From positions 352,324 to 416,323 of the forward strand of contig JNVV01000010.1 in NCBI GenBank assembly GCA_000733355.1: 64,000 bases of DNA, written 5' to 3'. The first letter of the stretch is position 1. Each line of letters starts with the position of its first letter. A program made the position numbers and the translations under genes. Below are positions 36,730-47,711 of the stretch, piece by piece. Under the pieces are notes generated by a model, which saw only the letters and a list, made by a program, of their open reading frames with translations, was not told the DNA's origin and made no database searches. The DNA is from Falciphora oryzae (Eukaryota > Ascomycota > Sordariomycetes > Magnaporthales > Magnaporthaceae).

Positions 36730-37776
36730 ATGGCGTCACGAGGACCCCCCGGTGCCCGCGGCATGGGCGGCAACCGTTTTGCGCAGTTCAAACTGGTGCT
36801 GCTGGGTGTGTTTCTGTTTCCTAGCTGTTGATTGTCTTCCTCGGTTGCCTCACGGCGTGCGCTCAAACTAACCCTGTGATTCTCTCATCCAGGTGAATCG
36901 GCTGTCGGCAAGGTATGTTGTCGCAAGGCCGTCTTATACGTGACGCATACCCCAAAGGCTCTACTGACGTTTTACCCGCCCCTACTTCTTTGCAGAGTTC
37001 TATAGTCCTTCGGTTTGTCAAGGTATGCTGCCCGCTATTTTCTTATCCCTGTCACGGGGGCCGTGCCTGTCTCTCTGGCGGATGCCTGTCCCTCCTCCTC
37101 GATGCATCCACAAGAGCAACCCCCGCTGACTTGCGTGTTGCTCGGCATCGCAGGACCAATTCGACTCTTACCGGGAATCGACCATCGGCGCCGCATTCCT
37201 AACACAGACCATCTCGCTCGACGAAAACACGACGGTCAAGTTCGAGATCTGGGATACAGCTGGTCAGGAGCGGTACAAGTCGTTGGCGCCCATGTACTAC
37301 CGGAATGCGAACTGCGCCGTTGTCGTATATGACATCACACAATCCGTGAGCCCTAACCTGTCTAATATGTCTGTCTGGGCGCCGTCTGTTTTGTTACTTC
37401 TTACTGACACGCTCCGAAACCGCAGGCATCGCTGGACAAGGCCAAGGCGTGGGTAAAGGAGCTGCAGCGACAGGCAAACGAGAACATCATTATCGCGCTC
37501 GCCGGAAACAAGCTCGACTTGGTGACGGAGCAGCCCGACAAGAGGGCAGTGTCGACGGCGGACGCCGAGGCCTACGCGCGTGAGGCGGGCCTGCTCTTCT
37601 TCGAGACCTCGGCGAAGACGGCTGAGAACGTGCGCGAGCTCTTCACGGCCATCGCCAAGAAACTGCCACTCGACCAGGTCGGCCCCAGGCATGCCCGGCC
37701 AGGCCAGCGGCCCGGCGTCAGTCTAGCCTCGCCCGAGGGTGCAAACACCCAGACTAACGGGCCGTGCGCCTGCTAA
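36730..37776 (+). CDS. Rab5-type GTPase (Vps21/Ypt5 family)
   Basis: Five exons (36730-36805, 36893-36912, 36996-37022, 37154-37345, 37426-37776) give 221 residues. Exons 2 and 3 are only 20 and 27 nt, and the P-loop is built across three exons. G-box motifs: GESAVGKSS (P-loop), STIGAAF (switch I/effector), WDTAGQERY (switch II), NKLDL and ETSAKT. The C-terminus is CAC, suited to double geranylgeranylation, as in yeast Vps21. Rab5 proteins direct early endosome fusion and endocytic traffic; the yeast counterparts are Vps21/Ypt52/Ypt53. The IGAAFLTQ switch I and short hypervariable tail favour Rab5 over other Rabs. Confidence 0.93.
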
Positions 37777-38904
37777 ATGAGCTCCCGAGAGCGGGGTGCG
37801 ACGCTGCCGGACGCAGCGCGATCTCATCGAGCGACCTACGAGTCATTCCGACCAGCGTTGGTGCCAGGGTGTGGTCCGATCCAAACGTGACCGAAAGCCT
37901 TGGTGTCGGAGCGCTCTCGGGCGGTGTAAAGCTGGCAGCGGTGGTAAGCGAAGTGGTTTCGAGAGAGTGAAGCGAGTTCATAAACATGTGAGCCTGACGG
38001 ATCAGAGGGTACACAACATGGTTCAGTATATCTTCCATCAGTGGAAGGAGGCATGAGGATTCGCATAGACTGGCCCCGGTGTTGTTTTTTTTTTTTTTTT
38101 TTTTTTTTTTTTTGTGCTTTTACACCGCCCTGAACGGCCCACCGGCGGCGGTTGAGGTGCTTACCAGAGGGGACGATAGACGTGTATCTTGACAGCGTCT
38201 TTCGCACGGTATTCGCAGTCGAGCCCCCTTCTTTTTTTTTTTAATATTCTTTTTTTTTTTTTTTCCTTTTTCTGTTATTGGGTTTGTTTTGATGCGTCAT
38301 GGTCTTCTTCTTACCCTAGGTCTGCTGCTGTCTGCCTTGCCCGTGCTATTTGGATTATATGCACTAGGTGCCTAGGTATCTATTACTGCCGCTTGACGCT
38401 TTGTGCCGACCGGGGACCCCCTTTTGCCTTGCCTGAGTGTTAAGTGTGGCCGTGATAGACTGGTTGTCGATAGCCACATTCTCTTCCTTGAGACACATCT
38501 GCCTCAAGGGTAGATAGGCAGATTACATCATGCGATGCAGGCTGTAAAAAAGCATTTCCAATCATATGGTGGGCAGGATACGCAATGGGATTCATGTCGT
38601 CCGCTCCCCTGGTCGATTGCACACCTGGCTGCAAGGCAAACTCTTGCGAGCTGGAGATCATCGGTAGCATCACCGAGGACAAATGACGTCTCTCTCGCAA
38701 AATTCTGAGGCCCGTGCCGTCTTGAATGGTGCCCGCCTGCTTGCTAGTCCGGGATTTTCCATCCAGCCGTTTAGCCGAAGTTTCCCCACACCCGGCCGCA
38801 GCCAACTCACGAGAGCATTTTCACGCGGCCAAGCGCCGTCACGATCCCACTCAATCGCCGTAATCAACTCCCTCCAGCGCCGCACCCCGCCACAGCACGC
38901 CCTC
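37777..38904. other. intergenic with long T-tracts
   Basis: Rab5 3' UTR, then a 29-nt T run at 38085-38113 and a second T-rich block at about 38231-38272. A TAGGTGCCTAGGTA motif lies near 38364-38380. The last 300 bp form the MIC60 promoter. No gene seen. Confidence 0.55.
38085..38113. repeat. poly-T tract, 29 nt
   Basis: Uninterrupted run of 29 T downstream of the Rab5 gene. Confidence 0.95.
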
Positions 38905-41084
38905 ATGCTGCGGACATCACTGAGATCCGTGAGGGGGGTCGGCGGCAGGTCCCTCGCGGCCGCCGCCAGCCGCCAATGGCAGGCTGGAGCTGCTGGCCCT
39001 GCTCGGGCCATCGTCAAGGTACGCCTGACCACCCCACGAGCTCCTCCCGAGCTGTATCGCCTGCCCGCACTGCCCGATGGACCGTCTCTCGGGATCCCGG
39101 CCCACCCTCCTCCGAGGCCCCAAGCTTGCTGACAAGACCTGCCGTTTGCCAGAGACACTTTGCCGACCAGAAGACACCCGAGCCCGCCGCCATCCCACCG
39201 AGCGAGACCAGGACAGCAGCTGCCAGTCAGTCACCCCTACCCACGTCGCAAGCCCAAGTCGAGGCCTCGCAAATACCGCCAGAGAATGTACCTCTCACAC
39301 CTCCCGCAGCTTCCGTGGCGCCTCCCAAGAAGAAGAAGGGCTTCTTCCGGCGCCTGCGCAACTACATCCTGACCATGACGGTCCTGGGCGCCCTGGCCTT
39401 TGGCGGCGGCGTCTGGTACTCGCGCATCAATGACAGCTTCCACGACTTCTTCACCGGGTTCGTACCGTACGGTGAGCAGGCCGTGCTCTATCTCGAGGAG
39501 ATGGACTTCCGCAAACGCTTCCCCCGCATCGCCCAGCGCGGCGGCTCCAGCAACCCCAAGGACTCGGATGCCAGCGTCCGCATTCCCGCCCAGAGCGGTG
39601 CGTCGTGGCGTGTTGCCGATACCGAGCCGCCTGTGAAGCGCGAGTCCAGCGCCGTCAAGGAGGTCAAGGCAGAGAAGGCCAAGCAGGCGGCCAAAGCCAA
39701 GGCCTCTCCCAAAGAGGAGCCCGTGCCTGAGGTGAAGCAGTCGGCTCCTGCAAAGAAGTCGACAGTCTCGGCCAAGGCTGAGCCTTCTCAAGTCGCCACC
39801 CCTGCGCCTGCTGCTGCTGCTGTTGCCGCTTTCACCCCACCCGAGGTTGACGAGCCCTCCCGCTGGCCGCCAGCCTCGCCCATCGACCCGCTTGCGGTTA
39901 ACGATGCGAACGAGCCGGTGGTGCAGGATCTGGTTAAGCTTCTTAACGACATTATCACTGTGGTTAATGCAGACGGTGCCAATGAGCGCTACGGGCCTAC
40001 CATTGGAAAGGCCAAGCAGGCCGCCGACCAACTCGGCGGCAAGATCCGCGAAATGAAGAAGGCGGCGCAGGACGAGGCGGCTGTCACGGTCAAGGAGCAG
40101 ATCGACAGGCTTGAGACGCACGCGGCCGATCTTATTGCGCGCATTGAGGGGCACATGGCTGCGCAGGAGTCCCGGTGGCGTGAGGAGTTCGAGGCCGAGA
40201 TGGCCCGAGCTCAGGAGACGTTCAATGCTCGCCTCAAGACCATGACGGAACGCGAGAGGGAGATTGCCGAGGCCAAGCTGCAGAACAGGCTTCTGAAACA
40301 GGCTCTTGAGCTGCAGCGTCAGTTCAAGGAGGAAATCAAGCAGCGCGTCGAAGCGGAGCGCGAGGGCCGTCTCGGCCAGCTCGAGAGCCTCAGCACCGCG
40401 GTCAGCGAGCTCGACCAGCTCACGTCGAGCTTGAACGAGGTCGTGGACGTGACCAAGAAGACGCAGCAACTCAACGTGGCCGTCGACGCGGTCAGGGCCA
40501 GTCTGGAGGCGTCCTCGACAGGCCCTGCGGCGCCTCCTCGCCCCTTCATCCGCGAGCTGGCGGCGCTCAAGGAGGTTGCGCGGGGCGACGCCGTGGTAGA
40601 TGCAGCCATCGCGAGCATCCACCCCTCGGCGTACCAACGGGGAATCCCGAGCACTGCGGAGCTGATTGACCGGTTCCGGCGCGTGGCAACCGAGGTGCGC
40701 AAGGCGGCCTTGCTGCCCAACGACGCCGGAGTGGCCTCTCACGCGTCCTCGTACGTGCTGAGCAAGGTCATGTTCACCAAGCAGCCTGGTCCGGCCGCGG
40801 TGGCCGGTGGGGACGACGTCGAGAGCGTCCTTACGCGCGCACAAACCTACCTGGAGCAGGGCGAGTTGGATGCTGCAGCTCGCGAGGTCAACGGCCTGAA
40901 GGGTTGGGCCAAGACGCTCAGCAGGGACTGGCTTGCAGAGGTCAGGAAGGTGCTGGAGGTCCGGCAGGCTCTCGATGTGAGTTGTCTTCTAGCCGTCCCA
41001 ACGCTATTTTGCATGTGCTAACTGTAATTTCCACCACAGGTCATCCAAACTGAGGCGAGGCTCCAGGCTTTGAAGGTGGAGTAA
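38905..41084 (+). CDS. MIC60: MIC60/mitofilin, MICOS core subunit
   Basis: Exons 38905-39018, 39153-40976 and 41040-41084 encode 660 residues. The first exon is an Arg/Ala-rich mitochondrial targeting sequence (MLRTSLRSVRGVGGRSLAAAASRQ). After a Pro-rich linker comes the inner-membrane anchor at about 109-127 (YILTMTVLGALAFGGGVWYS), preceded by a KKKKGFFRRLR basic stretch. An Ala/Lys-rich linker and a long coiled coil (about 400-500, EAKLQNRLLKQALELQRQFKEE) lead to the C-terminal mitofilin signature (NGLKGWAKTLSRDWLAEVRKVLEVRQAL). The final 14 residues come from a separate 45-nt exon. MIC60 shapes crista junctions and contacts the outer membrane in the intermembrane space. Confidence 0.95.
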
Positions 41085-43222
41085 TTTTACGCCCGACCAT
41101 AGCCCGCCACAAAACCTCCTCCAGGGCCTACTTTGGCCTGGATCTAAAATTCCCTTTGTCGCTTCTCGTCCAGCATGTGTATATTTTATGCCTGTCTTCT
41201 TTTTTTAGAGGAGCCCACAAAAAGAAGATCAAATTTTGGAATGTCTTTTCTTTTTGTTCTTCTTTATTATTCCTGGATGGATGCCCTCATGACCCCTCTG
41301 CCTCATCAATAACTGAGAGGCATGCGGCCCAGGGCCCTGTCCAGTGTGTACGAGGATGAAGCAGTGAGGTAGAAAGGGAAAGAATAATAGACCATGAACT
41401 GGACGCAGACTGGACGGGACATGGACTTCCCCCCTGACCAGGCTATCACATTGTACGACCGGTTCATCACATTCAACGCGCCGTCCCGAGGAAGACGCCC
41501 GCCGGCCCGCTGGTGCAAAGTCGAGACAAGTCACGACGAGTCTACACCCCATTGCGGTCATCGCTAAGGGCGTTTCCCCAAGCCTGCCTTGCACTTGTAT
41601 TTGTACTCACCCAGCACACCGAGATAGTCGCAAGTCTGCGACACAGACAAACATTGTCGAAATCTGCGTCCCACCGCCGGGGTGCGACGCTCGCCCAACC
41701 CGACAAGCAGCAGATGCCCAAGATTACTGGCCGCTTCTGCACTTCCCCGTCCACCAAGGCATTGTCAATCCGACATGGCCGGACCAAAGCAACGGAGACG
41801 CGCAAACCCAGCTCGCTGTTTCACTCGTCTTCCCTCTGCAAAGATTGCCACCCCGGAAGCATGTGAGATTTTTCGACCCGTCGTGTCTGTCCTCCAGAGC
41901 GACCAACCCAGCCTCCTGGGAGCCGACACGTCGTCACAGGCACCTGCTGAGGAATTCCAATCCGCCAGAGGGTGGTCGTGCATGGCCAGGACATGTTCGC
42001 CTTGGTATCGGGTGTTTTGGCCACCTGTAGACGGCTGGAGAAGACGGCTGCAGTCTACTGGATCGCCCCCTTGCACCGCCATGTGCCCTCATAGCCGGTC
42101 AGGTTTCAGTCAGCCCTATGACATATGTCGCTATCCCCAGTGATTTGTCATGGCATGGCCTCCGTCATCGCTCCCCGTCCTGTCTGCTCTCTTCCCCTCC
42201 ATCTGGCTATCCGAGCACAGGGAGACCACATGATCCAACAGCCTGTTGAGTCACCACCATACAAGCGAGAGGTCACTCCAGGAGGCGGGAAGGCGGGCGT
42301 GGGTGGCGCGATGCGCCCGTGGAACCGACGCCAGGCCGTTGGCTGGACCTCGACTGAAATGACGGGAGGCTTGGCCTTGTGAGCCTCATCCCCCGACAGG
42401 GCTCTCGGTTAATTCCCACCACTCCCCTTGCCAGGCCTTCCACTTTGCTGGTCGCACATGGAAAACCCCCTCACCGTCGTCCGGGCCTCGGCAGCGAGGG
42501 AGGCTCTGACCGGCCATCGGTCCTGCCATCCTACCCAACCTCTTGGCATAGCTGCCCCAGCCTAGGACAAAGATGATAAGTCTCACCGTGGATGATCTCC
42601 GTGCCAAGCCATCATTGCGCTCGTTTCCGCCCTTTTGTCTTTGCCGATGACATGAACCCTCCCTTCCACTGCCGATGACCCCCACACCATGCAAAGTCAT
42701 ATGATCTTCGTCAAACAATAAGGGGCTGTCGACGCAGTAACGCACACCACCCTCGGCATTCTCTGGCAATTTTCGGACTAAGGTCGCAGTCTGAGGCTGT
42801 CAAAAGCCCAATAATTTGTGAGAAAAAGAGAGAGACAGAGACAGATATATAGAGCTTACTAATCCCGTTCATCTTTGCTCGACAGCAACAACCTTGTGTC
42901 CCTCTGAGCAATATATATATACCTCCTGTTCCGGAGGCACTCGCACCATTCCGGCTCCGATCCACGCGAGAATCCCAGAAATCGTTCCTCGCCGGCGCTA
43001 CAGCCTGGTTCTGATTGGTCTCTCTCTGCCTTTAGCAAACACACTGACTGTGCAATAGGGGCGAACCAATGGCGCCAGCGCTAGGATGCCTTTTGTCCCG
43101 CCGCGGGTACGGTAGCAAGGCGGTTCGCCTCTTCTTTCACAGGTTGCCTTGATTTTCCCACTATCCGACACGCGGTTGGGCGCACACAGACAAACTAAAT
43201 GCTCGACTGTCCTGGGGTGACA

Positions 43223-43260
43223 AGCTTGGTATCCCCTGGTATTTTTTCTGATACCAAGCT
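43223..43260. repeat. perfect 11-bp inverted repeat (stem-loop)
   Basis: AGCTTGGTATC at 43223-43233 is exactly inverted as GATACCAAGCT at 43250-43260, with a 16-nt spacer containing a T run. It lies far from any recognised gene, so the role is unknown. Confidence 0.8.
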
Positions 43261-44199
43261 CTCCGTGACGGCCCCTTATCCAACGGCCTGGGCGTGAAAC
43301 ACCACAATAGCCGTCATGTTTGCCGGTGCATCGCCTCCCGGCAACCACATAGGAGCTAGGGGAGAAATCCCGGCGACGCCGGACACGCTAACGGTCAATG
43401 CCAGGCTTCCCTTGGCCAACCGGAGACGAGAACCGCCGTCAGACAGCCCCCTCGATGGCTCTGTCACATAAAGACACCCCCCTTGGACACCGACTGGCGT
43501 TATCTTGTGCCCTCTTAGCCTATCCTGGCCTTACGCGCGTAGGCCAGATATTCTTCTTGATCAAAAAAAATCATCATACTAGAGAATGCACAGAATCCCC
43601 TTTCAAAAGACGCCTATGACCGAGGAGGCGAGTCCCAGGCCGAGCTTGCGAGAGCCAGCTAGTGGCAACCGAAGAGCCCCCGCAAGGAGGTCATGTCTGC
43701 CAGGCAAGACCGGCCAAGGAAACCAGGCGGGAGAAGGTTTGTGGCCGGCCGGTGTGGAGGTGTCTGCGTACCTACGAGGTCATGGGACATGGAAAGAATG
43801 ACATACAGAGCGATCCTTGAAGCCGCGATGACGCGACAGCAAGCCCGCTTTCGTTTCCCTCCCGGCCGGCGACGAGGTCGGGGTGCGAAGACTCGGGCGA
43901 GGATCCTATCGTTTGTGCTCCCGGGTAGTACTTCTTGGAATTCGCTATGTGTGGCCCGGGGCACGAAGAAAACACGCAAGTCGGCTCGCCTAATAGGAGA
44001 TGCTCAGTGTCACTTCCCAGGCCGCGATCGGGCGTTGCACGTCTGGGAAGGCAGCCTCTGAACAACCTCCAACGAGCGTCCTTCCCTGCCTTGGAGAATG
44101 AGGCTTGGTGGGAGGTGCGACCCAAACGAAAAAGAAGGGCGGAGGAAGTCGGAACTGAGCCGGGCAGATGGGAGCACCTGCTCGAGATGGAGAGGAAAG

Positions 44200-44206
44200 T
44201 ATAAAT
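44200..44206 (+). promoter_or_regulatory. possible TATA box of the secreted-protein gene
   Basis: TATAAAT followed by GGGAATGAC, 345 bp upstream of the start at 44551. It implies a leader of roughly 300 nt, consistent with the C/T-rich segment in between. Confidence 0.4.
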
Positions 44207-44550
44207 GGGAATGACATGGTCGACGGCTGCCCAAATTCCAGAAAAGGAGGAAGGCTTGGCGAGGGTTCCCTCTCTGGTTTGTTTTCCCCATCACCATCTT
44301 TTGTTTACTTTGGACGAGCGATCTGCCTCACACTTGTCTACTAGCTACTACCAAACCAACCTCTACCCAGGCCGGCCTGCACCAGGCACTATTTCCTCTT
44401 CGCCTGCACCCACCCCTGCTTGCTATCTACCTTCATTTGGGAGAAAACAACTTCTTGGTCATCTTCTTGACATCCCTTTCTCGGCAACCCAAACAAGATC
44501 TACCGACCTATCTCCGTTGCGGCCGAAAGCTACAGCTGTACTTTCCTGCA

Positions 44551-45412
44551 ATGGCGATGCGCGCGCTTCTTCTCGCTCTCGCTATCCTCGCCCCCTTCCT
44601 GCCCCTTGGCTCCTGCTTTGGGATGGGGGTTGCCGCGCTCCCCCAGAAGGGCGTGATCCCGGAGGACAGCAGGGCCTTTGGCTTCACGCGATCAGCCCTG
44701 CCGCTGCAGTCTGCCCCCTGGCACTCCCAGCAGCACGTCCACGGACGCCAGCGCCAGACCCCACCCACCAAATCCCTCCTCTCTCACGAGACGGCCGGCG
44801 ACGACGGCAACGACAGTATCGCCCCCGAGTACGCCGCCACAGTGGAGGCCAGAGATCTCCTGCCGACCGAGACGCGGCCCCCGAGCCCGAACTCGACCAA
44901 AACTTGCCACATGTGGCACGACGGGTTCGGCAGGCTCAACTGCCACCAGTTCTCGCTTGTGTTTGGCAATAGGCGCAAGCTCTGGATCTGGCAGTGGTGG
45001 AACAAGAACGAGATCACCATCAGGGGCGAGCACAGCCTCTGGAAGAAGGATGTCCTCCGGTGCGAGGGGACCAAATGGGTACGTATCAAGCTGGCGATAG
45101 TTGTTGGCGCGGGAAGCCACGAGCTCAGATCGTCATCCCCTTCTAAGGGAAACTAGACCTCGACTAACACGAGAACTTCCCTGGCGACATCAGACCACCG
45201 TCACAAGCTGGCTGCCCTACACGATTGTGATCCAGAGCGGCAGGACATGCGAGTTCACGCCCGACGACAGCCACAACTACGAGGGCGTCATCGTCAAGTA
45301 TGCTAATCAGTACTATAACGCAAACGATGACTGCGAGAAGAGGAATGGGTACGAGACCTTGCGCTGCATGATCCCCATCGACCCGGCCGTATGGAACGAG
45401 ACGAGCAGCTAG
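44551..45412 (+). CDS. secreted cysteine-containing protein, unknown function
   Basis: Exons 44551-45078 and 45194-45412 (donor GTACGT, acceptor ATCAG, 115-bp intron) encode 248 residues. Residues 1-23 are a classical signal peptide (MAMRALLLALAILAPFLPLGSC). A variable propeptide-like region follows, with HGRQRQ near residue 70 that could be a KEX2-type site only if cleavage after a single basic residue occurs. The C-terminal half is compact and aromatic-rich, with six cysteines (CHMWHDGFGRLNCHQF, VLRCEG, RTCEF, DDCEK, LRCMI) and Trp-rich WIWQWWNKNE. No known domain is recognised. It could be a cell-wall or host-facing secreted protein. An isolated secreted gene with a strong TATA box fits condition-dependent expression, but that is inference. 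Confidence 0.75.
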
Positions 45413-46094
45413 GCTTCCTGACTTCTTTGCAATCACCCCTTGCTTCCTATCCCTCGGCCTTGATTCCCCTGTCTCTATTTCCTGATACCACTTTCTTCCA
45501 TGCCTTCCTCTCCCTGGTGCTGAACAGACATCACTCGCTCGGTCTGTCCGACGCCGCATGGAATTATGCCCGCGACGTCTCCTTCCTTGTCTTCACTTTT
45601 CTTTTCTGCTTTTACACCTTACAGCAGTCTGAACGTGTCAGAGCTTGTGGCTTCGAGGGCCTCGAGCAGCGCTTATGGAGTGTTGTGCCCCTTATTCCGG
45701 GGAGTCCTATCCTCGATTCGATGTGAGAATGCTTTCAAACGCTTTCCCTTGCCTGCCTAAACCATTATCTTTGTATTCCACCTAGCAAATTCGACCAGAC
45801 TGTTTTCATAGTGAGCATGAAAGGTTAGAGTCTTTACGAGTGAAGTGATGTTGTCAGGGGCAGTCGGTACGTGTCAGTTTGAAGCAGAGTTGTTGTCCGC
45901 TGATGGAGTCATGCCAATCGGCACTTGAAAAGGCCGATCACCGGCTCTTGGCCGAGTAAACCCCGCTTCAGGATAACTGACGCACTCAGATCGTATGTAG
46001 AGGTATTTTCCTAAGCAGGAAATAGTCAGTCCAACACTCTCGACCGCGCATACCGCTATTGTCACCAAAATATCGGGCACCCAATCGTATCACG
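45413..46094. other. intergenic, no gene seen
   Basis: T/C-rich 3' UTR of the secreted-protein gene, then AT-richer sequence that must contain the dehydrogenase promoter. Confidence 0.55.
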
Positions 46095-47308
46095 ATGCTG
46101 CTCATGCAAGTTGCCGTCTTGGATGACTACCAGGGTATCTCGGAGCCTCACTTTGCGGCTCTGGACAAATCCATCTTCGAGGTCACGACGTTCAAAAACA
46201 CACTGCTTCCGTATAACCACCCCGATACCCCAACAAGGGTGAAAAATGAGCTGGTCGCAAGGCTGGAGCCATTCACGGTGATTTGTATGCTGCAACACCC
46301 TATGCCCTACCCTTCTCGCACAAGCCACCACAGAACAACAGGATTTATCATGGGCGTCTCATCATCGCCTTCGCTTACATGCGCCAAGGCACGATGCGGG
46401 AGCGCACGCCCTTCCCAGCCGAGCTGATAGCGCGGCTGCCCAACCTCAAGCTCCTGCTGACGACGGGGGTGCGCAACGCCTCCATCGACCTCGCCGCCTG
46501 CCGCGAGCGCGGGATCCCCGTGGCGGGGGCCAAGGACCGGGCCCGCGGGGGCGCGGCGGCCGGCAGCAGCGCGCCGCCGGGGCTGGCGNNNNNNNNNNNN
46601 NNNNNNNNNNNNNNNNNNNNNNNNNNNNNNNNNNNNNNNNNNNNNNNNNNNNNNNNNNNNNNNNNNNNNNNNNNNNNNNNNNNNNNNNNNNNNNNNNNNN
46701 NNNNNNNNNNNNNNNNNNNNNNNNNNNNNNNNNNNNNGGCCGCCTTCGGCATGCGCGTCGTCGCCTGGAGCAGCAACCTGACGCAGGAGGCGGCCGACGC
46801 GCGCGCGGCCGAGGCCGGCCTCCCCGTGGAGGAGGAGGGCGGCGAAGGGACCAACAGCAAGACGTTCCGGGTCGTGTCGCGCGAGGAGCTGTTCGCGACG
46901 GCCGACGTGCTCAGCGTCCACGTCGTGCTCTCGGACCGCACCAGGGGCCTGGTGGGCGCCGGCGACCTGGCGCGCATGAAGCGGACGGCGCTGCTGGTCA
47001 ACACGGCGCGCGGCCCCGTCGTGCAGGAGCGCGCCCTGCTCGACGCGCTCGGGAGGGGCGCGATCCGCGGCGCGGCGCTCGACGTCTTCGACCTCGAGCC
47101 GCTGCCCCTGGACAGTCCCTGGCGCACGACGGAGTGGGGGAAGGACGGACGCAGCCAGGTGCTGCTAACGCCACACATGGGGTATGTTGAAAAACGAACG
47201 TTGGACGGCTGGTATGCGGTCCAGGTCGAGAATATCCAGCGCTGGCAGAAGGGACAGGAATTGCTGCTGCCCTTTTGGAGTTGGGAGCACAAGCGTTGTA
47301 TCAAATGA
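46095..47308 (+). CDS. D-isomer-specific 2-hydroxyacid dehydrogenase, interrupted by an assembly gap
   Basis: Exon 1 (46095-46284) and exon 2 (46389-47308) join across a 104-bp intron through a split Cys codon (FTVIC-TMRERTPF). The start could equally be Met at 46104 (MQVAVLDDYQ). The C-terminal catalytic elements are present: Arg in NTARGPVV, Glu in LDVFDLEPLP and His in TPHMGY, so the NAD-dependent reduction of a 2-keto acid is plausible; this is the 3-phosphoglycerate dehydrogenase-like group. A 149-N gap removes the region that should hold the GxGxxG dinucleotide-binding motif, so its integrity cannot be judged. The frame after the gap agrees with that before it if the gap length is true. 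Substrate unknown; probably cytosolic. Confidence 0.8.
46589..46737. other. assembly gap (149 N) inside the dehydrogenase gene
   Basis: Run of N in a very GC-rich exon, about 50 codons if the estimated length is right. GC-rich coding sequence on both sides suggests a sequencing dropout. Confidence 1.
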
Positions 47309-47711
47309 TGCATGTAGGTGTGGGCAGGTAGTTTTGATATCAATATGGTGGTAACCCCTTCCATCCTCGCTCCTTCCTTATTCTCGAGGTGCTTGTCTGG
47401 CGCAAACGGACCGATTTGGGTTCCCACCCGCTTCGGGATTGGATGGACTGGATGGATGTCTCTCGACGTTTCTATCTACCAGCGACCCAGTCACTCCTTC
47501 CTCATCGGCACTCACCACCACCTACTGGTAGCCACCCTCACTCTGTTTTTCCCCATCAAAGTCCTGTGCTCAACCTAGACACCTACCTACCATCTGGTTT
47601 CTCCCGGGCTCGACGAGGAGACCGGGGAGGCATCTGCCGCCATCTCCTCTGACAGACCCCTCCTCCATTATCCTCCTGCAACCCGTCTTTCCTCGAGAAA
47701 CATCACTAGCG
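47309..47711. other. intergenic, no gene seen
   Basis: Short spacer holding the dehydrogenase 3' UTR and the C/T-rich leader of the next gene. Confidence 0.5.

Larger units (their letters stand above)
41085..44550. other. 3.5-kb intergenic stretch
   Basis: No defensible gene on either strand. It holds an AT dinucleotide run near 42910-42922, an 11-bp perfect inverted repeat at 43223-43260 and, at its right end, the promoter of the secreted-protein gene. Confidence 0.5.

Noticed and set aside
39237..40844. Long minus-strand frame of 535 codons opposite MIC60
   Set aside because: Antisense shadow of the GC-biased MIC60 exon.
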